Below are positions 33,149 through 41,310 of a DNA stretch of 64,000 bases, one piece after another. This stretch comes from Paenibacillaceae bacterium (lineage in GTDB: Bacteria > Bacillota > Bacilli > Paenibacillales > Paenibacillaceae): positions 124,001 to 188,000 of the forward strand of contig CAAFUF010000015.1 of the NCBI GenBank assembly GCA_900766135.1, given 5' to 3'. Under the pieces are notes generated by a model. The model worked only from the letters and a program-made list of their open reading frames with translations. It made no database searches and was not told where the DNA came from. Position numbers and translations under genes: made by a program. Numbering within the stretch: position 1 is the first letter of the stretch; every line of letters starts with the position of its first letter.

Positions 33149-34858
33149 ATGAGGAAGAACAGGTCAAGGGGTGTCCTTGGCATCCCGCTGATCGCTTTAC
33201 TGCTATTCGCAACCATGACGGCATGTACGGGAACGGGCGGGAAAGAGGAAGCAGGCACGGGTAACGCGGGTTCGAATGAGCCGGGTACCGTGAAGGAGTC
33301 GGGGACGGAAGAAATGAAGCAGGTCACCTTGACTTTCCTCAGTGCTTGGAACGGGGGAGGAGCCGGTTTCCCGCAGGATCAGGAGAATAATCCCGTAGCT
33401 AAGCAAATCCGGGAGAAGACCGGAGTGACCTTAAAACTGGAATCCATCACGACAAGCGAAGTCGAAAAGCTGAACACCATCTTTGCTTCCGGGACGGTTC
33501 CGGATATCGTGAACGCCCCATTCTGGTCGACCACAGGAGGGGAAGGGCAAGTCATCAAGAAGGCGGCGATGGAAGGACAGCTTCTCGATTTAACCCCTTA
33601 TCTCGATAAATACCCGAACGTGAAAAGGCTTGTGACGACCGGGATTGCGAAGGATTTTAACGAGTTCGATCTCAATAGCCCGGATTTTGAAGGAAAGACC
33701 TATCTCATTCCTACGGAAACCCCGGACGGAACTCCGGAGAGCATCCATAATTGGAATTACGGCCTTTTTGCCCGGGGAGATATTCTCAAGGCGTTAAACG
33801 TAAAAGCGGAGGATATCGATACGCAAGAAGAACTGTATGATTTATTGGTCAAGATCAGGGACGGCGGTTTCAAGGATATTGCCGGCAAGCCGGTGATCCC
33901 GGCAGGAACGATGTGGAATGGATGGGATTATGGCCAATTCCTTGCCGGTTGGACGGATTACAACATTTCGGACTATCGCGAGGCAGACGGAAAGCTGATT
34001 CACTGGACGCAATCCAAGGATCATGAGGATCGACTGTTGTATATGAGAAAGTTATTAACGGAAGGTTTGTTTGATCTCGAGGCGTTCAGCAATACGAGCA
34101 CAACCGCGAACGAAAAGCTGACGACGGGCAAGCTTGCCGTATTCGGGGCTCAACCGATGTTGCCTGAATTATCCAAAACGCTGTACAAGACGAATCCGGA
34201 AATGCAATACGAGCTGCTCGGACCGATGAAGAACAAGAGCGGCAAAATTCGGACGCAGGTGGAAAAACCCGGCCGTTCCGGTTTCCCTGTCCTTTTCTTA
34301 AGCGCGAACATCAAGGATCCCGATGCGGCCTTACGGTACATTGATTACGTCAACAGCGAGGAAGGCCGACTGCTTTCTTATTTCGGGATCGAAGGAACGC
34401 ACTACACCCTGGAGAACGGGATCCCCCAATGGATTCCTGAGGTGAAGAAGCAATTCGATGAAAACCCGGACCTGAAAAGGGATGCAGGGCTCAATTACCT
34501 TCCGGGAAGGTTCATCGGCGCATTCTCCGATACCGTCACTTGGCCGACGCCGGAAGATCAAAAAACGCAGTGGCAAAAGCTGGAGGAGAGCTTCTCGGCC
34601 AAACTGCCGATCCAAATCATCGATAAAGTAAGCGCCAGCTACCTTGCGAGGGAGTGGCCCCAATATCAGGATTATATCAATAAAACCAGCAGTTTGAACT
34701 TCGACGAGGAATTCAAAAAAGCGCTGTTTGCCGCGTCAGATGAAGAGGCCTTAAAAATGCTTCATGAGGTGCAAGAAAAATTTAAAGCTGCCGGTGTGGA
34801 TGAAATGGCGGAGTTTGTGGCTCAAAAAGCGGCAGAACGTGATGATGTAGGGTTCTAA
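33149..34858 (+). CDS. LipO-type carbohydrate-binding lipoprotein
   Basis: A 569-residue extracellular solute-binding protein. The lipobox is ATMTACTG (Cys at about residue 27), followed by a Gly/Glu-rich linker and a two-lobed fold typical of the large LipO-like binding proteins (about 500-570 residues). It delivers an unidentified oligosaccharide to the two preceding permeases. ATG 33149 follows GAGGGGAG by 8 bases. Two oxidoreductase genes follow on the same strand. Confidence 0.9.
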   Translation: MRKNRSRGVLGIPLIALLLFATMTACTGTGGKEEAGTGNAGSNEPGTVKESGTEEMKQVTLTFLSAWNGGGAGFPQDQENNPVAKQIREKTGVTLKLESITTSEVEKLNTIFASGTVPDIVNAPFWSTTGGEGQVIKKAAMEGQLLDLTPYLDKYPNVKRLVTTGIAKDFNEFDLNSPDFEGKTYLIPTETPDGTPESIHNWNYGLFARGDILKALNVKAEDIDTQEELYDLLVKIRDGGFKDIAGKPVIPAGTMWNGWDYGQFLAGWTDYNISDYREADGKLIHWTQSKDHEDRLLYMRKLLTEGLFDLEAFSNTSTTANEKLTTGKLAVFGAQPMLPELSKTLYKTNPEMQYELLGPMKNKSGKIRTQVEKPGRSGFPVLFLSANIKDPDAALRYIDYVNSEEGRLLSYFGIEGTHYTLENGIPQWIPEVKKQFDENPDLKRDAGLNYLPGRFIGAFSDTVTWPTPEDQKTQWQKLEESFSAKLPIQIIDKVSASYLAREWPQYQDYINKTSSLNFDEEFKKALFAASDEEALKMLHEVQEKFKAAGVDEMAEFVAQKAAERDDVGF

Positions 34859-34892
34859 CTGACTCACATTCAAGACGAAGGAGAGATCGGGC

Positions 34893-35876
34893 ATGTTGAA
34901 CGTTGCAATGTTAAGTAAATGGCATGTGCATGCAGAGGACTACGCTAGAAGGCTACAATCCCACGGGAACGTGAAGCTCACGGCCGTCTGGGACGAACAA
35001 CCCGAACGCGGAAGGGAATGGGCTGCCCGATTGGGCGCGGATTTCGAGGCGGATCTCGATACCCTGCTAAAACGCGAGGATATCGATGGCGTCGTGGTGG
35101 ATGCCCCAACTAGCATGCACGCGGACGTTATGGTTGCCGCTGCTCAGGCGGGCAAACATATTTTTACCGAGAAGGCGATGGCGCTTACCGCGGAGGAATG
35201 CGATCGGATATCTGCTGCGGTACGTCAAGCCGGCGTCAAGTTCGGCATTTCCTTTCCTGCTCGCACGAGACCCCACGAATTGTTTGCGAAGCAGCTGATC
35301 GAGGACCGGATCCTAGGGGACATTACGCTGCTGCGCATTCGTAACGGCCATGACGGTGCCTTGAATAACTGGCTCCCGGAGTACTGGTATGACGAGAAGC
35401 AAGCCGGGGGCGGAGCCATGATGGATTTAGGCTGTCATCCGATGTACCTTGCCAGTTGGTATCTGGGTAAGCCCAAACGAATCACCTCCATGTTCCATTA
35501 TTTCACCCGTCGTGCCGTGGAAGATAATGCTCAGTGCTCTATCGAGTTCGCCAACAACGCGGTCGCCCTGGTCGAAACCAGCCTGGTCACGTACCGAACA
35601 CCTTCCGCACTTGAGATTTACGGTACCGAAGGGACTTTAATCATCTCGGATCATACCGTTAAGGTCACTTCGAAAAATCTTGATTTGCCCTTTGGCGGAT
35701 GGATTTCGCCTCATCAGCTCCCGGCAGAGCAGCCGCTTCCGATCCTCCAATGGGTGGATGCCGTGCTTGACGACAAACCGATGCCCTTCGGACTGGAAGA
35801 GGGGACGAAATTGACGGAGCTCTTGGAAGCGGCCTACATCGCCCATCAGGAACACCGAACGGTAGAGTTCAAATAA
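34893..35876 (+). CDS. Gfo/Idh/MocA-family oxidoreductase with atypical nucleotide-binding start
   Basis: A 327-residue protein of the NAD(P)-dependent sugar dehydrogenase family. The usual N-terminal GxGxxG is replaced by MLSKWHVHAEDY. The catalytic Lys region reads TEKAMAL (normally EKP), and DLGCHPMYLASWYLG supplies the His used in the C-terminal domain. The substrate is unknown; family members oxidise sugars, sugar acids or cyclitols. The gene lies 34 bp after the binding-protein gene and 16 bp before a second, more canonical member, so the pair probably acts on the imported sugar. Confidence 0.85.
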   Translation: MLNVAMLSKWHVHAEDYARRLQSHGNVKLTAVWDEQPERGREWAARLGADFEADLDTLLKREDIDGVVVDAPTSMHADVMVAAAQAGKHIFTEKAMALTAEECDRISAAVRQAGVKFGISFPARTRPHELFAKQLIEDRILGDITLLRIRNGHDGALNNWLPEYWYDEKQAGGGAMMDLGCHPMYLASWYLGKPKRITSMFHYFTRRAVEDNAQCSIEFANNAVALVETSLVTYRTPSALEIYGTEGTLIISDHTVKVTSKNLDLPFGGWISPHQLPAEQPLPILQWVDAVLDDKPMPFGLEEGTKLTELLEAAYIAHQEHRTVEFK

Positions 35877-35892
35877 CGGGGAGAGAAAGCCT

Positions 35893-36975
35893 ATGCGAAC
35901 TGTAAAAGTAGGGATTATCGGTTGCGGGTTGATTGCGAATGACAAGCATATGCCGAGTTTGGCGAAGTTGGAAAACGTGCAGATGGTAGCCTTCTGCGAC
36001 TTGATCCCGGAAAGAGCCGAGCAAGCCGCGAATAAATACGGCACGCCGGAAGCCAAGGTGTTCACGGATTACAAGGATTTGCTGGCGGTGGAAGAGATCG
36101 AAGTGGTGCATGTGTTAACCCCGAACCGTTCTCACGCCTCGATTTCCATCGATGCGCTCGAAAGCGGCAAACATGTCATGTGCGAGAAGCCGATGGCCGT
36201 CACCGGCGCGGAGGCAAAAGCGATGTACGAAGCCCACCTGCGAACAGGCAAGAAGCTGACCGTCGGCTATCAGAGCCGGTCCAGCGCCAAAAGCCAACTG
36301 TTAAAAAAGATGATCGAAGGTGGGGAACTGGGAGACATCTATTTCGCCAAAGCGGTAGCTACCCGGAGAAGAGGCGTACCTACCTGGGGCGTGTTTTTGG
36401 ATAAAGAGAAGCAGGGGGGCGGCCCGATGATCGATATCGGAACCCATTCCCTCGATCTCATCCTCTGGTTAATGGACAACTATGAACCGGAAAGCGTCGT
36501 CGGCAGCGTCTTCCATAAACTGAAATATACCGAAAATGCCGCGAACGAATGGGGGGCCTGGGATCCCCATCAATTCGAAGTAGAGGATTCCGCGTTCGGA
36601 TACGTGAAGTTCAAAAACGGAGCAACAGTCATCATTGAAACCAGCTGGGCCCTGAACCTTGCGGACGGTGGCGGTAATCTAGTGTGCGGAACGAAGGGGG
36701 GCGCCGATTTCAATCACAATATGCTTCGGATTAATGGGGAGAGGGACGGAAGCTTGTTTTTGAACCAGATCGATGTGGACTCGAATGCAAGGGAACTTTT
36801 CCGTGGGGAGAACATGTCCGATTTCGAGTATGAAGCCAAACAATGGATTCACAGCATCGTGAACGATACCGAACCTTTAGTTCAACCGAGGGAAGCGATG
36901 ATCGTTTCTCAAATCTTGGAAGCGGTATATCAATCCGCCGAAACGGGGAAAATCGTATATTTTGATCAGGAATAA
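35893..36975 (+). CDS. Gfo/Idh/MocA-family oxidoreductase
   Basis: A 360-residue protein with a canonical NAD(P)-binding start (KVGIIGCGLIANDKH), the EKP motif (CEKPMAV, about residue 99) and the catalytic-domain His in IDIGTHSLDLILW. It oxidises or isomerises a sugar derivative with NAD(P). It is the last gene of the importer operon, which ends at the terminator 37004-37036, and may act in sequence with the preceding relative (oxidation followed by reduction at another carbon); this is inference. Confidence 0.9.
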   Translation: MRTVKVGIIGCGLIANDKHMPSLAKLENVQMVAFCDLIPERAEQAANKYGTPEAKVFTDYKDLLAVEEIEVVHVLTPNRSHASISIDALESGKHVMCEKPMAVTGAEAKAMYEAHLRTGKKLTVGYQSRSSAKSQLLKKMIEGGELGDIYFAKAVATRRRGVPTWGVFLDKEKQGGGPMIDIGTHSLDLILWLMDNYEPESVVGSVFHKLKYTENAANEWGAWDPHQFEVEDSAFGYVKFKNGATVIIETSWALNLADGGGNLVCGTKGGADFNHNMLRINGERDGSLFLNQIDVDSNARELFRGENMSDFEYEAKQWIHSIVNDTEPLVQPREAMIVSQILEAVYQSAETGKIVYFDQE

Positions 36976-37003
36976 GAACGTGAAATAAGGAATCTCACAT
37001 TCG

Positions 37004-37036
37004 GTCCGCGAAGCGATAGCTTTCGCGGACTTTTTG
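37004..37036 (+). terminator. Terminator of the importer/oxidoreductase operon
   Basis: GTCCGCGAA (37004-37012) pairs with TTCGCGGAC (37022-37030), followed by five T residues. Confidence 0.9.
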
Positions 37037-37083
37037 TTATTCACAAAAAACAAGGAAATAATAATAGGGGAACTCCACAAAAA

Positions 37084-37116
37084 CCACATCGTTTCTACAT
37101 GTTTTTTGATTAGAAT
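37084..37116 (+). promoter_or_regulatory. Promoter with response-regulator-like motif upstream of the CWB2 lipoprotein gene
   Basis: CCACATCGTTTCTACA (37084-37099) is followed after exactly 11 bp by the -10-like TAGAAT (37111-37116). The motif has two related halves (CCACA and CTACA) 11 bp apart, one helical turn, and occupies the -35 position. A 13/16 identical copy with the same spacing to a -10 stands before the His-rich protein/two-component operon at 38482. OmpR-type activators bind direct repeats of this geometry. Confidence 0.55.
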
Positions 37117-37173
37117 AGATATCACTTGATAATTGGGTTCAGAAAATAATGAGAATTCACAGGAGGCGCGTAG

Positions 37174-38388
37174 ATGAAGAAATCGATGCACATCGGAGTA
37201 ACCGTTCTAGCTGCGGCGATCACTTTAGCGGCTTGCACGAACTCCGGGAACTACAACGTTGCGAAATCGGAGGACTCCGCTTACCAACCAAGTCTGGCCA
37301 CGGTTTCGGAGGCGGTCAATCCAGTTCCATGGATTGCCTCAAAGAACACGACACGGATCAATACGGATGATCCGATCGAAGCGGCGGTGTTGGTTTCTAG
37401 AACGCTTTGGATGGCGACAAACGAGGATAATCGGCCAGGGAGCATTATTCTTACCTCCGCAGATCACTGGCAAAATACCGTCGTTAGCGCCGATTTAATC
37501 CATCACCCAAGCAATGGCCCGATTTTGTTCGTCCAGCAGGACGGAATCCCCGAAGCCACTGCCAAAGAGTTGAAGAGGTTAAATCCGAAAGGCGTAGAGA
37601 GTAACGGGGGAGTTCAAGTCATCCTAGTGGGCGACCTTGATCCAAAGGTTGAAGAACAGGTCAAGGAACTTGGACTCAAAACAGATAAAGTGGTTGCCGA
37701 TCATCCTGCGGCTTTGGCCAAAGCGATTGATGCTTATTACGTAAAGGTAGCGGGAGAAACTCCTTCCTCCGTTATTATTGGGTCGATGGATCGTGAAGCT
37801 TATACGATGCCGGCCGTTAACTGGATTGCTCATATGCCGGAGCCCTTGCTGTATGTCAAGAAAGATGAGATTCCGCAGGAGACGAAAGAAGCGTTACAAA
37901 CCCGGGGAGGAAAGGCCAATATCTATGTTTTGGGACCTGAATCCGTGATTTCATCCCAGGTTGAGAAGGAGCTCAAACAATTCGGCAAAACCGTTCGGAT
38001 ATCCGGGGAAGATCCTTATTCAAATGCGATCGCATTTGCAAAATACAAAGATCCTGAAACCGGCTTTGGATGGGGAATCACAACGCCCGGACATAACTTT
38101 TCATTTGTAAGCAGTCATTCGCCGGCATTGGCGATTGCCGCAGCCCCGTTCTCCCATCTGGGGAAACACGCTCCTTTGCTATGGACCGACAAGGATTCCA
38201 TGCCGGAAAGCGTCATGTCCTACGTGATGTCCGTGCAACCGAAGTTTGAGAAGTCTCCGACAGAAGGGCCCTATAATCATGCTTGGATCACGGGGACGGC
38301 ATCCATGATCAGTGAAGGTGCACAAGGAGAAATCGATTCGATGCTTGAAATCGTGGCGAAGTCCTCGGGAGGCCATGGTGGGCACTAA
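37174..38388 (+). CDS. Lipoprotein with cell-wall-binding repeats 2 (CWB2) and Gly/His tail
   Basis: The 404-residue protein has a lipobox TLAACTNS (Cys at about residue 21) and then repeats of the CWB2 type (for example SSVIIGSMDREAYTMPAVNWIAH and the later ISGEDPYSNAIAFAKY), a fold known for attaching to cell-wall polymers. The protein ends in SSGGHGGH, a potential metal-binding tail. AGGAGG lies 8 bases before the ATG. Its promoter shares a motif with that of the following His-rich protein/two-component operon, so I infer that it is a target of that system. The precise role is unknown. Confidence 0.8.
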   Translation: MKKSMHIGVTVLAAAITLAACTNSGNYNVAKSEDSAYQPSLATVSEAVNPVPWIASKNTTRINTDDPIEAAVLVSRTLWMATNEDNRPGSIILTSADHWQNTVVSADLIHHPSNGPILFVQQDGIPEATAKELKRLNPKGVESNGGVQVILVGDLDPKVEEQVKELGLKTDKVVADHPAALAKAIDAYYVKVAGETPSSVIIGSMDREAYTMPAVNWIAHMPEPLLYVKKDEIPQETKEALQTRGGKANIYVLGPESVISSQVEKELKQFGKTVRISGEDPYSNAIAFAKYKDPETGFGWGITTPGHNFSFVSSHSPALAIAAAPFSHLGKHAPLLWTDKDSMPESVMSYVMSVQPKFEKSPTEGPYNHAWITGTASMISEGAQGEIDSMLEIVAKSSGGHGGH

Positions 38389-38481
38389 AAGGATTTCAAA
38401 TTCAGAAGAGAAAGCGCGGTATTCGAGCCGTGTTTTTTCTTTTGAAATTTTTTGCCAAAGTCCATGGATATCGCGCGCTTT

Positions 38482-38514
38482 CCACACGCTTTCTACACAA
38501 TCGTCCGATACAAT
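38482..38514 (+). promoter_or_regulatory. Promoter with response-regulator-like motif upstream of the His-rich protein/two-component operon
   Basis: CCACACGCTTTCTACA (38482-38497) forms part of a tandem 11-bp repeat (38476-38486, 38487-38497; 10 of 11 identical) and is followed after 11 bp by TACAAT (38509-38514). The same motif and spacing occur at 37084. Autoregulation by the downstream OmpR-type regulator is the simplest reading. Confidence 0.6.
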
Positions 38515-38556
38515 GGTTTTATAGCAAATCCATGTCATGATGAAGGAGGAATTCAA

Positions 38557-38760
38557 ATGGATTGGTCCTGGCTTCTGGTATTGGCTTGTCCGTTGATGAT
38601 GGTATTCATGATGTTTGGCATGAAGGGGCACGGTCATGGTCACGCTCATGGCGCTCATTCGAACGATTCATCAACGATCCCCGCGATGCAAGCGCAGCTT
38701 GACGAGCTTAAAGCCCAAAATGAGCAAATGAAGCAAGAAATACAAAGATTAGCCCGGTAA
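38557..38760 (+). CDS. Small membrane protein with Cys/Met-rich segment and His-rich loop
   Basis: A 67-residue protein with three parts: one membrane segment containing CPLMMVFMMFGM (residues 11-22), a His-rich stretch GHGHGHAHGAH (residues 24-34), and a C-terminal coiled coil (MQAQLDELKAQNEQMKQEIQRL). Cys, Met and His clusters are typical ligands for copper, zinc or nickel. The form resembles small DUF2933-like proteins, but that is from memory. AGGAGGA precedes the ATG. It is the first gene of the operon with the response regulator and sensor kinase, 29 bp before the regulator. Confidence 0.8.
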   Translation: MDWSWLLVLACPLMMVFMMFGMKGHGHGHAHGAHSNDSSTIPAMQAQLDELKAQNEQMKQEIQRLAR

Positions 38761-38789
38761 TCAAGTCGGTAAGAAAGGCGGTGAATGTT

Positions 38790-39506
38790 GTGCCCAAACT
38801 ACAGGTTCTTGTCGTGGATGATGAGTGGAATATGCGTAACCTCCTGCGAATTTATTTGACGAGGGAAGGATTTGAGGTCAAAGAAGCGGTTAACGGGTAT
38901 GAAGCCCTGGAAATGGCAGCGAATCACCGCTTTGATCTTGTTCTACTGGATATCATGCTGCCGGATATGGACGGGTGGCAGGTCTGCAAAAAAATCCGGG
39001 AGAAGCATCATGTAGCCATATTCATGCTCACCGCGCGTTCAGAGACGAAAGACAAAGTATACGGGCTAGGCATCGGCGCCGATGACTATTTGACCAAACC
39101 CTTCGAACCGGAGGAGTTGCTGGCCCGGGTCTATTCCTTAATTCGCCGTTCGGCGATTACGCAATCGATCAGGCCGCAAGATCCGGTGCTTGAGTTTCCT
39201 CAACTGCGAATTTTACCGGAGGGGAGAGAAGTATTCATCCGGGACACCCCCGTTGAATTTACGCAGAAGGAGTTCGACCTGCTCGTAGCTCTCGCGAAAA
39301 GCGGGCAACGGGCGTTTAACCGCGAAGAGCTGGTGAATCTCGTCTGGGGGAACGACTACGAGGGGGAAGTTCGCGTCGTAGATACGCATATCAAGAATAT
39401 CCGGGATAAGACGCAAAAGGCGGGGCTCGGTTATAATCCGATACAAACCGTATGGGGCGTAGGATATAAGTTCAACGGAGCGGGTACGGCGCATGAAAAG
39501 GAATAG
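38790..39506 (+). CDS. OmpR/PhoB-family response regulator
   Basis: About 238 residues. The receiver domain carries acidic residues DDE near the start, the phosphorylated Asp at about residue 54 (LLDIMLPDMDG) and the Lys in LTKPFEP. A winged-helix DNA-binding domain follows (about residues 135-235, ending VDTHIKNIRDK...VWGVGYKF). It is chosen to start at GTG 38790, 8 bases after AAGGCGG. It overlaps the kinase gene by 14 bp. The direct repeats at 38476-38497 and 37084-37099 are candidate binding sites. Confidence 0.92.
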   Translation: MPKLQVLVVDDEWNMRNLLRIYLTREGFEVKEAVNGYEALEMAANHRFDLVLLDIMLPDMDGWQVCKKIREKHHVAIFMLTARSETKDKVYGLGIGADDYLTKPFEPEELLARVYSLIRRSAITQSIRPQDPVLEFPQLRILPEGREVFIRDTPVEFTQKEFDLLVALAKSGQRAFNREELVNLVWGNDYEGEVRVVDTHIKNIRDKTQKAGLGYNPIQTVWGVGYKFNGAGTAHEKE

Positions 39507-40899
39507 AATCGGCTTCAGGCTTGGGTTGATGATTCTCGGTGCTTTCGTGATCGTTATTCTCTCTTTAGGATTAACGATAAACCGCATGTTCACTAACTTT
39601 TATAACTCGGAGATGAGAACGGAGGTCGATGAGCTTACCACTCATTTTACCGCGATGAGCGAATCGCCTGACATGCTGTCGGATGAGGCGCTGCTTAGGT
39701 TCGCCGACTTTTCGAATGTCAGTATTCTGCTCGTTTCTCAACAAGGCAAGGTGCTAGCCAACTCCGGAACCTATGACATTTCGGACCGGACCTTCATCAA
39801 GCCGAAGGATTTAGAGCTGCTATTCTCCTCCGGAACTTCTATCGAACTTGTGCATACCGATACGCATGGAGAACGTTACTTTGTGGCCGCCAGACCCGTA
39901 ATGGATGCTGCCGGTGCAAACAGGAATGCTGTGGTGTATGTCCTATCTTCGACGAGGCATAGGGATGAATCGATCGCTGCCGTTCGCAATGTCTTGGTGC
40001 TGTCGGGCCTGGGAGCCTTCCTGCTCGCGCTGGGAATCACCTGGATCCTCGCCAAAATTCTGTCTCGCCCCTTGCTGCAAATGCAAGTGGCCACACGTAG
40101 GATTGCCGCAGGCGAGCTGGAGACCCGATTAACGATTCAAAGGGATGATGAAATTGGGGTGTTGGCGGATTCGATCAATCATTTGGCCGCCGAGCTTCAG
40201 CGGTATAGGGATACGCGGCAGGAATTTTTCGCGAACATCTCCCATGAGCTTCGGACTCCGATCACGTATTTGGAAGGGTATGCTCAGGTTCTCAGGAAAC
40301 GGCTCTATGAAACCGAGGATGAGAAGGACAAGTATTTGGATATTATTCATGAAGAAGCCATTCGTTTGCAGCATCTCGTGGAGGACCTCTTCGATTTGGC
40401 GAAGATGGAAGAAGGAAAAGTCAGCTTATCCCTGGAATGGATTGACCTCGCGGAGATTGCGGGCAATGCGGTGCAAAAAATCAAGCTTAAAGCCAGCGAG
40501 AAGAACTTGTCTCTTCAAACGAAAATCAACAGGAACATTCCGCTCATTTACGGCGATGGTCTGAGGATGGAGCAGATTCTTCTGAACCTGTTGGAAAATG
40601 CCGTGCGTTATACGGAGCGTGGCCACATTAGCCTTGAACTGGGCCAAAAAAGCGACTATGTCTACTTAGCGGTGGAGGATACCGGCATCGGTATTCCCGA
40701 GGAAGAGCTTTCCTACATTTTTGAACGCTTTTATCGAGTGGAGAAGTCCCGGTCGCGCCAGCACGGAGGGACCGGGCTCGGTTTGCCCATCGCCAAAAAG
40801 TTGGTGGAGCTGCAAGGCGGAGAACTCCTGGTTTCGAGCAAATTAGGTCAAGGGACAAGATTTGAACTCCGATTCGTATCAGGCTACCCGGAGGAATAA
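39493..40899 (+). CDS. Membrane sensor histidine kinase
   Basis: A 468-residue kinase: two membrane segments (about 9-30 and 165-190) flank an extracellular sensor of about 130 residues, followed by HAMP (about 190-240), a dimerisation domain with the phospho-accepting H251 (ISHELRTPITYLEGY), and an ATPase domain with N box (LENAVRYTE), DTGIGIP and GGTGLGLPIAKK. It should phosphorylate the overlapping OmpR-type regulator. The sensor domain has no clear metal-binding cluster, so the signal is unknown; context suggests metal or envelope stress. Confidence 0.92.
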   Translation: MKRNRIGFRLGLMILGAFVIVILSLGLTINRMFTNFYNSEMRTEVDELTTHFTAMSESPDMLSDEALLRFADFSNVSILLVSQQGKVLANSGTYDISDRTFIKPKDLELLFSSGTSIELVHTDTHGERYFVAARPVMDAAGANRNAVVYVLSSTRHRDESIAAVRNVLVLSGLGAFLLALGITWILAKILSRPLLQMQVATRRIAAGELETRLTIQRDDEIGVLADSINHLAAELQRYRDTRQEFFANISHELRTPITYLEGYAQVLRKRLYETEDEKDKYLDIIHEEAIRLQHLVEDLFDLAKMEEGKVSLSLEWIDLAEIAGNAVQKIKLKASEKNLSLQTKINRNIPLIYGDGLRMEQILLNLLENAVRYTERGHISLELGQKSDYVYLAVEDTGIGIPEEELSYIFERFYRVEKSRSRQHGGTGLGLPIAKKLVELQGGELLVSSKLGQGTRFELRFVSGYPEE

Positions 40900-40900
40900 G

Positions 40901-41098
40901 ATGAAGAAGACAGACTGGATTATTGTCATTCTTTTCGTGGTTATGGGACTGTCATGCTTATTCATATCGGCCTCCTCCTTCCGGGGGATATCCCTGATCC
41001 AAATGGGGGCTTCGATCGGTCAGACCTGTCTGATCATGATGGGAGCAACCGTCATGATTGGCGTAGTCTATTGGTTGACTCAAAGAAAGAAACCCTGA
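40901..41098 (+). CDS. Small two-segment membrane protein
   Basis: A 65-residue protein with two hydrophobic segments (about residues 5-22 and 38-57) and a basic C-terminus. GGAGGA precedes the ATG by 5 bases and it starts 1 bp after the kinase stop codon, so it belongs to the two-component operon. No family recognised. Small membrane proteins of this kind sometimes modulate the adjacent kinase or transporter. The operon ends at the terminator 41124-41156. Confidence 0.7.
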   Translation: MKKTDWIIVILFVVMGLSCLFISASSFRGISLIQMGASIGQTCLIMMGATVMIGVVYWLTQRKKP

Positions 41099-41123
41099 CA
41101 GGGATCTAAAGTCATAAGGAAGG

Positions 41124-41156
41124 AAAAAGGCCTCGCGAGAACGCGAGGCCTTTTTC
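41124..41156 (+). terminator. Terminator of the two-component operon
   Basis: AAAAAGGCCTCGCG (41124-41137) pairs with CGCGAGGCCTTTTT (41142-41155) around a four-base loop. Confidence 0.95.
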
Positions 41157-41265
41157 TATTTTAATGAAAGGAAAGCAAACATGCTTCACTCAAAAAACAA
41201 TCCTCCATCCACCCAAATCTTCGGTATCAGATGGGAGGGTCCTCTCATACAATGGAAGTAAACGA

Positions 41266-41294
41266 ATTATCGATAATCGATAAACGATAATCGA
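41266..41294 (+). promoter_or_regulatory. Candidate operator of the GntR-type regulator
   Basis: A perfect 12-bp palindrome ATTATCGATAAT (41266-41277) overlaps a direct repeat of CGATAATCGA (41271-41280 and 41285-41294, 14-bp period), 17 bp before the GntR start codon. Position and symmetry suit autoregulation. Confidence 0.5.
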
Positions 41295-41310
41295 ATGGAG
41301 ACTGAGAAGG

